Shown here in pieces: positions 17,096 through 25,525 of a stretch of DNA of 64,000 nt. The stretch is from JAYPWI01 sp964629575 (GTDB lineage Bacteria > Actinomycetota > Acidimicrobiia > Acidimicrobiales > Poriferisodalaceae), in contig CAZVUM010000005.1 of NCBI GenBank assembly GCA_964629575.1, positions 1 through 64,000 on the forward strand, written 5' to 3'. Position numbers and translations under genes: made by a program. Position 1 is the stretch's first letter. Each line of letters opens with the position of its first letter. The notes under the pieces are model-generated. The model saw only the letters and a list, made by a program, of their open reading frames with translations, made no database searches and was not told the origin of the DNA.

Positions 17096-18058
17096 ATGCT
17101 TGCAGTGACTTGGAACTTCGACATCTTGCCGGACTTCATTTTCAATGGACTCCAGGCAGGCGCCATCTATGCGACGGTCGCGCTGGCCCTCGTGTTGATC
17201 TTCAAGGCGACCACCCTCATCAACTTCGCGCAGGGCGAATTGGCGATGCTGGGTGCGTTCTTCGTCTATGTGATCAACATCGAGCAAGGGCTCTGGCTCT
17301 GGCTGTCGATTCTTCTCGCCATGGGGTTCAGTGCGCTCCTGGGCATGGCGATCGAGCGGACGCTGACCCGACCGTTCGACCCGTCCGACCACCTTCCGGT
17401 GGTGCTCATCACGCTCGGCCTCTTCTTGATCGTCAACGCGGTCGCGGCCGACATCTGGAGCTTCCAGACGAAGCGGGCCGCCGACGCATTCGGCAAGTTC
17501 CCGGGCTGGGTTCCGTTCGGCTGGGGTGGTGAGCGCTTTATCGAGGTCTTCGGTACCCGCTTGCGGTACCAGACGATCGGCATCTGGGTGACCCTCGCCT
17601 TGGTGCTGTTCGGCATGGGACTGATCCTCAACCGGACCAAGATCGGTCTCTCCTTCCGCGCCGTGTCGTCCAACGTCGAGTCCGCGCGGCTCGTGGGCGT
17701 CAACACCGGTCGCACCCTCGGCTTCGGCTGGGCGCTGGCGTCGATGCTCGGCACTCTGGGTGCTGCGCTCGTCGCGCCGTCGCTTGGTGGCTACAACCCG
17801 AACATGATGGCAGCCATCTTGATCTACGCCCTCGCGGGCGCTGCACTCGGGGGCCTCGACAGCCTCGGCGGCGCCGTACTCGGTGGCGTCTGTGTCGGCC
17901 TCATCCAATCCGTCGTCGTGTCGTGGCTCGGCGTCGTGGTGCTGGAGCAGGCCTACATGTCCATCCTTCAGTTGGCGGCAGCGTTCCTCGTGATCCTGAT
18001 CGTGCTGATGTTCCGTCCGTCGGGTCTCTTCGGAACCCGCACTATCGAGCGCGTCTGA
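17096..18058 (+). CDS. livH: branched-chain amino acid ABC transporter permease LivH (copy 1)
   Basis: A 320-residue polytopic permease of the LivH family. The hallmark GAIYATVALALVLIFKATTLINFAQGELAMLG near the N-terminus is seen in positions 20-55, and the C-terminal ALAGAALGGLDSLGGAVLGG loop contacts the ATPases in this family. ATG at 17096 follows AGGAGG, 13 bp after livF. A second LivH-like gene lies 1.5 kb downstream. Confidence 0.9.
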   Translation: MLAVTWNFDILPDFIFNGLQAGAIYATVALALVLIFKATTLINFAQGELAMLGAFFVYVINIEQGLWLWLSILLAMGFSALLGMAIERTLTRPFDPSDHLPVVLITLGLFLIVNAVAADIWSFQTKRAADAFGKFPGWVPFGWGGERFIEVFGTRLRYQTIGIWVTLALVLFGMGLILNRTKIGLSFRAVSSNVESARLVGVNTGRTLGFGWALASMLGTLGAALVAPSLGGYNPNMMAAILIYALAGAALGGLDSLGGAVLGGVCVGLIQSVVVSWLGVVVLEQAYMSILQLAAAFLVILIVLMFRPSGLFGTRTIERV

Positions 18059-18087
18059 TCGCCGCGGTCTCAGGGGGAAGAAAACAA

Positions 18088-19536
18088 GTGGCTAGTACAC
18101 CTCTGCTCGTCGTCGAGAAGGGCTCGAAGCAGCACAAGCTGTGGCAATCCGTAGGCGTCGTCTATGTGGTCGCCTTGGTCCTGCTGGTGCCGGTGGTTCT
18201 GGAGCCGTTCGAGATCAGCAAGATGAACCGTGCGCTGACGTTGAGCGTCGCGATCCTCGCGGTGAACCTCGTCGTGGGCTTCAACGGCATGTTGGCGCTC
18301 GGGCACTCCGCGTTCATGGGCCTCGGCGCATTCGTCACCGCCTCGTTGATCCAAGACGAGAACATGGACTATTGGTACATCATCCCAATCATCCTGATCG
18401 TCGGCTTCGTCTTCGGCGTGATCTTGGGACTGCCGGCTCTTCGAGTGAAGGGCTTGTATTTGGCGTTGACCACCATCGCGATGGCCGTGGTGTTCCCATC
18501 ACTGGTGAACATCGAACAACTGGGCATCGCGAAACGGACGGGCGGCCCCAATGGCAAGGTCGTCAGCGAGACCGTCGATGCGCCGAGCTACATGGAATGG
18601 CTACCGGGCGTCGATGGAGCACGCGGCGATCGCGCCTATCGCTATTGGATGATCGTCGTGGTGGTCGCACTCACGATGTTGGTCATTCGCAACTACATCC
18701 GGAGCCGTCCGGGGCGTGCAGTGATCGCGATCCGCGACCACGAGGCCGGGGCAGCTGTCTACGGCGTCAACCTGCCGATGTACAAGACGGTCAACTTCGC
18801 GATCAGTGCTTCTCTGGGTGCGCTCGCCGGTCTGCTGTGGAGCATGGACAAGTCGTTCGTCGCCGGCCAGGACTTCACGTTCCTGTTGGCCATCGACCTC
18901 ATCATCGGTCTGGTGATCGGGGGCGTGGGCACGCTGCAGGGCTCGCTCGTCGGCGGCTTGTTCGTGGTGTGGGTCCGAGACCTCACCAAGAGGATCTCGA
19001 TCCCGCTCGGGTTCTACGACCTCTCGGGTGAAGGTCCGTTGGCCAACGCCATCTTCGGTCTGATCCTGATCCTGTTCACCTTCTTTGCTCCGGGCGGCAT
19101 CGTCAGCCTCGGACGACTGGTGCAATCGAAGCTGATCCGCGTGATCCCGCTGCGCCCGGACGGTGAACCGATCCAGCCCCTTGCCGATCTTGATCCGGGT
19201 CCGGAGTCCACGCGAGCTCAAGTGGCGATGAACCTGGCGATCATCGGTGCGGTACTGCTGCCGCTTGGTTGGCTGGCGATGAACATCGACAACCTCATCG
19301 TCGGGGTGTTCGCCTTCGCTCTCCGGTTCCAGATATTGATCACGATGCCGATCGCACTGATCGTCGGGATCAACGAGCTCCAAGCTCACAAGGAGGGCAA
19401 GCGGAGCGACAGCATGGTCGGCCAGGCCAACGTCGCCCGGATCCTCGGCGGGATCGGAACCGTCTTCCTCGTACTGTTCGGGTTCTTCCACTTCGTGGAC
19501 CAGTACGCCACGGGCTTCGATCTGCCGATCGTCTGA
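18088..19536 (+). CDS. livM: branched-chain amino acid ABC transporter permease LivM with C-terminal extension (copy 1)
   Basis: LivM-type permease, 482 residues from the GTG at 18088 (after AGGGGGAAG). An upstream frame reaching 17923 overlaps livH and is rejected. LivM landmarks are NLVVGFNGMLALGHSAFMGLG, GLPALRVKGLYLALTTIAMA, and IRDHEAGAAVYGVNLPMYK. The usual family length is about 300-360 residues. Here the core ends near residue 355 (FFAPGGIVSLG), and roughly 125 extra residues follow with two to three more hydrophobic segments (IIGAVLLPLGWLAM, ILITMPIALIVGI, VFLVLFGFFHF). The role of this extension is unknown. Confidence 0.88.
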   Translation: MASTPLLVVEKGSKQHKLWQSVGVVYVVALVLLVPVVLEPFEISKMNRALTLSVAILAVNLVVGFNGMLALGHSAFMGLGAFVTASLIQDENMDYWYIIPIILIVGFVFGVILGLPALRVKGLYLALTTIAMAVVFPSLVNIEQLGIAKRTGGPNGKVVSETVDAPSYMEWLPGVDGARGDRAYRYWMIVVVVALTMLVIRNYIRSRPGRAVIAIRDHEAGAAVYGVNLPMYKTVNFAISASLGALAGLLWSMDKSFVAGQDFTFLLAIDLIIGLVIGGVGTLQGSLVGGLFVVWVRDLTKRISIPLGFYDLSGEGPLANAIFGLILILFTFFAPGGIVSLGRLVQSKLIRVIPLRPDGEPIQPLADLDPGPESTRAQVAMNLAIIGAVLLPLGWLAMNIDNLIVGVFAFALRFQILITMPIALIVGINELQAHKEGKRSDSMVGQANVARILGGIGTVFLVLFGFFHFVDQYATGFDLPIV

Positions 19537-19622
19537 GCATCCGTTTGGCAGGTATGTGACGCAGCGTCGTGGGGGCGGGCTCCGGCTCGCCCCCACGAAC
19601 GCGTCGAGGACACCTTTCGACC

Positions 19623-20570
19623 ATGGACTTCGTTCTCCTCCTCCAACGCATCTTCGATGCACTGTTCAACAGCGCGATCTACAGCTCGCTCGCGCTGGCG
19701 CTGGTGATCATCTTCCGATCCACCGGCCTTTTGAACTTCGCTCAAGGCGAGATGGCGACCTTCGCCGCCTACGTGGCGTTTGTGCTCCTGGCGGGGCCGA
19801 CACCGCGCCTCACCGGCGGCGGGCTCGCCGGCCTGGTGCCCGGCGTGCCGTTGTCCATTCCGCTCGCCATCATGGGCGCCGTGATCTTCGGCATGGTGGC
19901 GGGCGCGGTCACGGAGCGAGCGTTGATACGTCCCTTACGCGATGCGCCAGAGCTCGCGATGGTCAATGTCACCATCGGCATGCTCCTTCTCATCAACTCC
20001 CTCACCGCGCAGTGGTGGGGCACCCTGGGACGTTTCTTCCCGCCGGTGTTCCCGACCGGGCCAGGTGAGTATCTCGACGTCTTCGGAGCCCGGCTGAGAT
20101 ACAACACGATCGGCACCTGGTTGGTGCTGATCTCGCTTCTCATTGCGCTTGGGCTGATGCTCAAGTTCACCCGCGCCGGCTTGGCATTCCGGGCAGTGTC
20201 GATCAGCCGGGAGTCGGCCGAACTCAACGGCGTTCCTGTCGGCCGGACGCTCATGTACGGCTGGGCTCTCGCCTCGGCCCTCGGAGCTCTCGCCGCATGC
20301 CTGAGCGCCAACATCGTCTTGCTCGAGCCCAACATGATGCTCCGAGTCCTGGTGTTCGCGTTCGCCGCCGCCACCCTCGGCGGCCTCGACTCCCCGAAGG
20401 GCGCTCTTGTAGGAGGCGTCATCATTGGGCTCAGTCAGACGCTGATCCCGGCGTACGTGCCTTTCATCGGCTTCGAGCTGTCGGTCCTGCCTGCCCTCGT
20501 GGTGATGACGGCGGTCCTATTGGTTCGTCCCGCCGGCCTCTTCGGGACCCGTCGAATCGAGCGGGTGTGA
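19623..20570 (+). CDS. livH: branched-chain amino acid ABC transporter permease LivH (copy 2)
   Basis: A second LivH-type permease, 315 residues from the ATG at 19623. The signature SALALVIIFRSTGLLNFAQG and the C-terminal FAAATLGGLDSPKGALVGG loop are present. It differs clearly from copy 1, so it is an old duplication or a separately acquired pair. Sits 86 bp after livM copy 1 and overlaps the next gene by four bases. Its ATPases are presumably LivG and LivF upstream, since none is encoded beside it. Confidence 0.88.
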   Translation: MDFVLLLQRIFDALFNSAIYSSLALALVIIFRSTGLLNFAQGEMATFAAYVAFVLLAGPTPRLTGGGLAGLVPGVPLSIPLAIMGAVIFGMVAGAVTERALIRPLRDAPELAMVNVTIGMLLLINSLTAQWWGTLGRFFPPVFPTGPGEYLDVFGARLRYNTIGTWLVLISLLIALGLMLKFTRAGLAFRAVSISRESAELNGVPVGRTLMYGWALASALGALAACLSANIVLLEPNMMLRVLVFAFAAATLGGLDSPKGALVGGVIIGLSQTLIPAYVPFIGFELSVLPALVVMTAVLLVRPAGLFGTRRIERV

Positions 20571-21646
20571 CCGCGGAAGGCGTGGTCGCCGCGGCGCGAC
20601 GTGTGTCGCCAATGGTGTGGGTGGGAGTCATCGCCGTCGCGGCTGTGTTGCTCTACTGGCCGATGACGAGCACGACCACCGAGCTGCGGCAGCATTCGCA
20701 GCTCCTGGTGTCGGTCGCAGCGGTGCTCGGCGTCAACGTCGCCACCGGCTACGGCGGGATGATCAGTCTCGGCCACGGGGTCTTCGTCGGCGTCGGGGCT
20801 TTTGGCACCGCATACTTCGTGGACGACATGTCCCTTCCGTGGATGTTGGCGATCGTGCTCGGCGTGATCACCGCGGGAATCGCTGGAGCGCTCGTGGGTC
20901 TGCCGGCCCTGCGGATCAAGGGAATTCATCTCGCGCTGGTGACCCTTGGCCTCGCCATCGTGTTTCAGCCCCTGGCGAAGCGATTTCCGACCTTCACCGG
21001 CGGCGTCAGCGGTCGCGCGGTAGATGCCCACTTTGATGCGCCGTCGTGGTTCGGTGGCGGGACCCGATACGCCGACGCCGTGTGGCGCTACCTGTGGGTG
21101 ATCCTGGTTCTGGGTCTGGCGATCCTCCTCACGCGCAACCTCATCCAGGGCCGTCCCGGCAGGGCCATCCGGGCGATCCGCGACAACGACACCGCCGCTG
21201 CGGTGCATGGGGTCAACCTCGTCGCGACGCGGGTCGGCACCTTTGCGGTGAGCGCCGCACTCGCCGGGCTCGCCGGAGCGCTGCAGGTGCTCCTCGTTCC
21301 GTTCGCCTCCCAAGAGACCTACACGGCACAGGCCTCGCTGGTGTTGTACGCCACCGCGGTGATCGGTGGCCTCGGGTTCATCTGGGGTTCGGTCGTCGGT
21401 GTCGCGGCCCGAGAGATCGTCACGTGGCTCGGTGTCCAGCTGTCCACCGTTGACGGGCTCGGCGTGGTCAGCGAGTTCTTTGCCCTGCTCGACGAGGAGG
21501 CGTTCGTCTTCGGCGTCGGCCTCATCGCGCTCACCTTCGTGTTCCCCCTCGGGCTCGTAGGGGCTACTCGACGACCGCCGGGAACCGACAGCCGGATCCG
21601 CCGGGTTGTCAGGCGGTTGCGCGCCCGCTACTCGATGGCCGACTGA
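20567..21646 (+). CDS. livM: branched-chain amino acid ABC transporter permease LivM (copy 2)
   Basis: LivM-family permease of normal length, 359 residues from the GTG at 20567, which overlaps the livH stop as GTGA. The in-frame region upstream to 20297 is inside livH and is rejected. Motifs are NVATGYGGMISLGHGVFVGVG, GLPALRIKGIHLALVTLGLA and AIRDNDTAAAVHGVNLVATR. Unlike copy 1 it has no extended C-terminus. Last gene of the cluster: no periplasmic substrate-binding protein (LivK/J) is encoded anywhere in the window. Confidence 0.88.
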   Translation: MTAEGVVAAARRVSPMVWVGVIAVAAVLLYWPMTSTTTELRQHSQLLVSVAAVLGVNVATGYGGMISLGHGVFVGVGAFGTAYFVDDMSLPWMLAIVLGVITAGIAGALVGLPALRIKGIHLALVTLGLAIVFQPLAKRFPTFTGGVSGRAVDAHFDAPSWFGGGTRYADAVWRYLWVILVLGLAILLTRNLIQGRPGRAIRAIRDNDTAAAVHGVNLVATRVGTFAVSAALAGLAGALQVLLVPFASQETYTAQASLVLYATAVIGGLGFIWGSVVGVAAREIVTWLGVQLSTVDGLGVVSEFFALLDEEAFVFGVGLIALTFVFPLGLVGATRRPPGTDSRIRRVVRRLRARYSMAD

Positions 21647-21687
21647 CCCTGGCGGAATGGCGCAGCGCGGGGCAGGGTTCTTCTGCC

Positions 21688-23193
21688 ATGCGACGCCTCT
21701 CCCTCGTCGGTCTCGGGTTCGTCCTCCTCGTCGCGGCGTGTGCCGGCGATTCCGACGGAGCCGCTGCGCCCGAACCTGTCGAGACGACAGCGACGACCTC
21801 GACGACAGGCGCCGGGAGCGAGCCGACGGCAACCCTTCCTCCAACCACCGTTCCCGATTTCATCCCTCAGACCGAGGGCGTGCCGTTCTTGGAACGCGAT
21901 CTCCTCGGCAGGATCGACGCCTTCAACGAGCGGGCGAATTCGATCTTCGCCGGCTACATCGCCACCGAGATGGGGCAGAGCGGCGACATTCGATGGGCGC
22001 CCTGGCTTCTCGATCTCATGCGGCTCGGCGGGAGCACAGACACAGACGTGCGCACAGCGCGGGCGCTCCAGGCGCTCAGCGGCATCCCCGCTACCGGTGA
22101 CCCACAGGACGACGCACTCCAGTACGGAATCTGGGCGCGGACCGAGGAGATCGATCCAGGGCCTGGCTACATCGAGTTCAAGACCAGCCTGTTCGGGATC
22201 GCCCATCCCGACTTCGAACGCCTCCTCGAGGGAGTGAACGACCGCAACGTCCTCGCGAGGATCCGCTGGGGTGGGGTCGCCCGCGCCGGGATCCCCGAGC
22301 TCAACGATCAGGCGCGCATCACGGTCGAGGAAGCGGATTTCATGACCGACGAGGAGCTCGTCTTGGGCGTCGTCGTCGAAGGCCAGGCCGTCGCCTATCC
22401 GCTGCGCTTCCTCGCGAGACATGAGCTGGCCAACGACCACATCGAGGGCATCCCGGTCGCGATGGTGTACTGCACGCTGTGCAAGTCCGGGATCCTCTTC
22501 GACAGGCGGGTCGATGGGCAGGTCCTCGACTTTCAGACCTCGGGCATGCTGATCGACTCGAACAAGATCATGGTCGACATCCAGACCGAGACGCTGTGGC
22601 ACCACCTGTCCGGGACCGGCATCGGTGGACCACACAAGGGCCACGTCCTCGACCGCTACGCAGTTGAGGTGGCTCGGTGGGACGAGTGGGTCGCCGAGCA
22701 CCCCGAGACCGAGACGCTGTCGACGCCCTCACCCAAGTACTTCCCGGACCAGCCGGATCGCCCGCCCATCGCGTTCGAGTACACCCCCGGCGACGCCTAC
22801 GCCTTCTACTACAGCAGCGACAACGTCTGGTTCCCGGTTCTCGAGCACCCAGATGTCTTCGAGCGCAAGGAAGAGGTCGTCACCGTCGACCGCGACGGGC
22901 TGGCCGTGGCGTTCGGTCTGAGCGATGTCGAGGTCGCCGAGCCCTTCGTGTACGTCCTCGGCGATGAGCCGTTGGCCGTCGTCGGCCATTCCGGAGGCGC
23001 TCGGGTCTACTCGGGTAGGGGACTGGACCTCGAACACCTCCAGCCGCTCGACGTCGCCCCCGACGGTGCCACCACCGAGACCCTGAGGCTCACAGACGGA
23101 CGAGAGCTGCCCCGGATCGTGTCGTCGCAGTCCTTCTGGTTCGCCTGGTTCGGTCTGCACCAGGACACGGTGTGGTGGCCCGACGCCGAGTGA
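21688..23193 (+). CDS. secreted DUF3179-family lipoprotein
   Basis: A 501-residue lipoprotein. The signal sequence ends in the lipobox LLVAAC (Cys 18), followed by a Thr/Pro-rich linker. The body contains the DUF3179 hallmark VYCTLCKSGILFDRR with two cysteines spaced C-x2-C, and the matching SGMLIDSNKIMVDIQTETLWHHLSG region. The biochemical role of DUF3179 is not known. It starts 41 bp after the liv cluster on the same strand. It might be co-transcribed, but no substrate-binding fold is evident, so it should not be taken for the missing LivK. Confidence 0.8.
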   Translation: MRRLSLVGLGFVLLVAACAGDSDGAAAPEPVETTATTSTTGAGSEPTATLPPTTVPDFIPQTEGVPFLERDLLGRIDAFNERANSIFAGYIATEMGQSGDIRWAPWLLDLMRLGGSTDTDVRTARALQALSGIPATGDPQDDALQYGIWARTEEIDPGPGYIEFKTSLFGIAHPDFERLLEGVNDRNVLARIRWGGVARAGIPELNDQARITVEEADFMTDEELVLGVVVEGQAVAYPLRFLARHELANDHIEGIPVAMVYCTLCKSGILFDRRVDGQVLDFQTSGMLIDSNKIMVDIQTETLWHHLSGTGIGGPHKGHVLDRYAVEVARWDEWVAEHPETETLSTPSPKYFPDQPDRPPIAFEYTPGDAYAFYYSSDNVWFPVLEHPDVFERKEEVVTVDRDGLAVAFGLSDVEVAEPFVYVLGDEPLAVVGHSGGARVYSGRGLDLEHLQPLDVAPDGATTETLRLTDGRELPRIVSSQSFWFAWFGLHQDTVWWPDAE

Positions 23194-23268
23194 GGGTCAT
23201 TGCTTGGTGAATTCGGCTGCCCCTTCGCTATGCTGACCCATCGCTCGGCGGCCTCGGTCGCTCGTCCG

Positions 23269-23341
23269 GCCCCCATCGTCTAGCGGCCTAGGACACCACC
23301 CTCTCAAGGTGGCGGCACGGGTTCGAATCCCGTTGGGGGTG
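23269..23341 (+). tRNA. tRNA-Glu (anticodon CUC)
   Basis: Cloverleaf: acceptor GCCCCCA/TGGGGGT with a terminal G-U pair, and anticodon stem CCACC/GGTGG around CTCTCAA giving CTC. The T arm is ACGGG-TTCGAAT-CCCGT and the discriminator is G. CCA is not encoded, unlike in the tRNA-Gln gene at 15.4 kb. The codon read is GAG. Confidence 0.93.
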
Positions 23342-23363
23342 CGCTCATCAGACGGGGGCGCCG

Positions 23364-23984
23364 TTGATCCCACACGACGAGGCGCTGGCTCAGCTGGCCC
23401 GTCAACGATGTCAGAGCTTCCGGCGGATCTCGCAGGCTCCCGAAGCCCTGCGCCACGCGGCGGTCGCCTGTGTTCTCGTGCCCTGCGAGGACGGGAGTGC
23501 GGGCTTCGTGATCACCCGGCGCTCACCGCGCACCCCTGCACACCCGGGGCAGTTCGCGCTGCCGGGAGGGCGCCTTGGTGAGGGCGAGTCGCCCGCTGAG
23601 GCCGCCCGTCGTGAGCTGCACGAAGAGGTCGGCTTGGCCCTCGGTCCCGAGGCGGTTCTCGGCATGCTCGATGACTACCCCACCCGATCAGGCCATCTGA
23701 TCACCCCCGTCGTCATGTGGGGAGGCCACGAACCGGCCTTCGAACCGGACCCACGGGAGGTCAGCGAACTCCACGTCGAGCCCTTCGAGAGCTTGGCCGC
23801 CCCTGGTGTGCCGCGACTCGTTCCGATCGCTGAGTCTGATCGTCCTGTGATCCAGCTCCCGCTGCGGGACACCTTTGTGCACGCTCCTACGGCCGCCGTG
23901 CTCTACCAGTTTGCCGAAGTCGTGGTGTTCGGGCGCGACACGCGGGTGGACGGCTTCGAGGAGCCGGTCTTCGCGTGGCGATAG
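23364..23984 (+). CDS. NUDIX hydrolase, CoA pyrophosphatase-like
   Basis: A 206-residue NUDIX protein. The box G-x5-E-x7-REL-x-EE-x-G is complete (GRLGEGESPAEAARRELHEE then VG). It is preceded by RSPRTPAHPGQFALPGG, whose LLTxRS-like pattern resembles the CoA-specific UPF0035 signature, so CoA or a related nucleoside diphosphate is the likely substrate. The best start is TTG at 23364, 10 nt after GACGGGGG; no better ATG/GTG is available near the tRNA end. It lies 33 bp upstream of the acyl-CoA synthetase gene, which also handles CoA. Confidence 0.8.
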   Translation: MIPHDEALAQLARQRCQSFRRISQAPEALRHAAVACVLVPCEDGSAGFVITRRSPRTPAHPGQFALPGGRLGEGESPAEAARRELHEEVGLALGPEAVLGMLDDYPTRSGHLITPVVMWGGHEPAFEPDPREVSELHVEPFESLAAPGVPRLVPIAESDRPVIQLPLRDTFVHAPTAAVLYQFAEVVVFGRDTRVDGFEEPVFAWR

Positions 23985-24017
23985 GGCCGTCCGATCCGAG
24001 TAGAGTCCGCGCTCGTC

Positions 24018-25523
24018 ATGTCATCTTGGCATCGCCACCTCCCCGGTTCTCTGTCGGCGGGCGACGTCGACCTCGCCGCAGGTCGCACGCTTCCGTCGTC
24101 GTGGGTCGCCCTCTGGGAGGCAGAACCTCAGCGGGACGTGATCCACGATCCCTCTGAAGGGTGGCTGACCGGAGCTGCGCTCCTCGCCCGTTCCGAGGCT
24201 GTTGCCCGCCGCCTGGCCCACGCAGGTGTGGCCCAAGGCGACAGGGTGATCCTGAGCGCACCGAGCTCGTCAGCACTCGTGGTCGCCCACGCCGCCCTGC
24301 TTCGGTTGGGCGTAGTGGTACTTCCCACCAACGGGTCCTACCAGGCCGACGAGGTCGCTCACGTCGTCGCAGACGCCCGACCCACAGCGGCGATCGTGAG
24401 CGATCCTGCGTGGGTGCCGTGGATCAGCGCCGCCGACCCCTCCGTCCTGGTCACCACGCCCGATGTTCCTCTCGACGAGGGCCCTCCCGTGGCGCTCGAT
24501 GTGACGTCTCCCGAGGCACCGGCGTTGATCGGGTACACGTCGGGAACCACCGGTCGCCCCAAGGGTGCTGTCCTCAGCCATGGCAACCTGCTGGCCTCGG
24601 TCCGGGCCCTGGAGATCGCCTGGCGGTGGAGCCCCGACGACCTCCTCGTCCTGGCCCTTCCTCTGTTCCACATGCACGGCTTGGGTGTGGGACTCCACGG
24701 CACGCTCACCGTTGGCGCGCGAGCCGTTCTCCTCCCGAGTTTCGAGGTCGATGTCGTCCTCGACGCAGCGCGCGACTTCGACGCATCGCTCTTCTTCGGC
24801 GTGCCGACGATGTACGGGCGGCTCGTCGAATCGCCGCGAGCTGACGAGTTGGCGCGTCTGCGCTTGTGCGTCAGCGGATCGGCGCCACTGCCTGCGGATC
24901 TGCACCGGCGGTTCGAGGCGGCCTCTGGTCAACGCGTGCTGGAGCGGTACGGAATGACCGAGACGGCGATGCTCGTCTCCAACCCGCACGACCTCGAGCG
25001 CAAGCCCGGGACAGTCGGGTTCCCGCTGCCGGGTGTCGAGGTCAGGCTCGAGGGCGAGCCGGCCGAGATTCAGGTCAGGGGCCCGAATGTGTTCGCCGGG
25101 TACTGGGAACGCCCCGACGCCAATGCGGACAGCTTCGTCGACGGGTGGTTCCGCACGGGAGACCTCGGCCAGATCGACGAGGACGGCTACCTCGCAATCG
25201 TGGGACGGGCCAAAGAGCTCATCATCAGCGGCGGTTTCAACGTCTACCCACGCGAGGTCGAGGACGCCGTGACCCAGCATCCCGCTGTCGAGGAGTGCGC
25301 TGTCGTGGGCGAGTCCGATCCGGACTGGGGCGAGGCAGTCGTGGCGTACGTGGTGTCGACCTCGGCCGTCGCAGACGAGGAGATGAAGGACTTCGTCGGG
25401 GACCGGCTTGCTCACTACAAGCGACCACGGCGAACGCACCGGGTGGACGCGCTGCCGCGCAATGCGCTGGGCAAGGTGCAAAAGCACCGTCTTGCCGGTG
25501 GTGCCGTCCTTCCAGCGGACTGA
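24018..25523 (+). CDS. AMP-dependent acyl-CoA synthetase
   Basis: A 501-residue ANL-superfamily ligase that activates a carboxylic acid to its CoA thioester through an acyl-AMP. The P-loop-like IGYTSGTTGRPKGAVLSHGN, LPLFHMHGLGVGLHGTL, ERYGMTETAML, YLAIVGRAKELIISGGFN and the catalytic Lys region LPRNALGKVQKH are all present. The HMHGLGVGLH segment resembles malonyl-CoA synthetases (MatB), so a short dicarboxylic or short-chain acid is a reasonable guess. A TAGAGT box lies 11 nt before the ATG. It converges with glpD, leaving a 2-bp gap. Confidence 0.85.
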   Translation: MSSWHRHLPGSLSAGDVDLAAGRTLPSSWVALWEAEPQRDVIHDPSEGWLTGAALLARSEAVARRLAHAGVAQGDRVILSAPSSSALVVAHAALLRLGVVVLPTNGSYQADEVAHVVADARPTAAIVSDPAWVPWISAADPSVLVTTPDVPLDEGPPVALDVTSPEAPALIGYTSGTTGRPKGAVLSHGNLLASVRALEIAWRWSPDDLLVLALPLFHMHGLGVGLHGTLTVGARAVLLPSFEVDVVLDAARDFDASLFFGVPTMYGRLVESPRADELARLRLCVSGSAPLPADLHRRFEAASGQRVLERYGMTETAMLVSNPHDLERKPGTVGFPLPGVEVRLEGEPAEIQVRGPNVFAGYWERPDANADSFVDGWFRTGDLGQIDEDGYLAIVGRAKELIISGGFNVYPREVEDAVTQHPAVEECAVVGESDPDWGEAVVAYVVSTSAVADEEMKDFVGDRLAHYKRPRRTHRVDALPRNALGKVQKHRLAGGAVLPAD

Positions 25524-25525
25524 GC

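Noticed and set aside
21688..23193. DUF3179 lipoprotein as the missing Liv substrate-binding protein
   Set aside because: It has the DUF3179 C-x2-C motif and no periplasmic-binding-protein fold signature.
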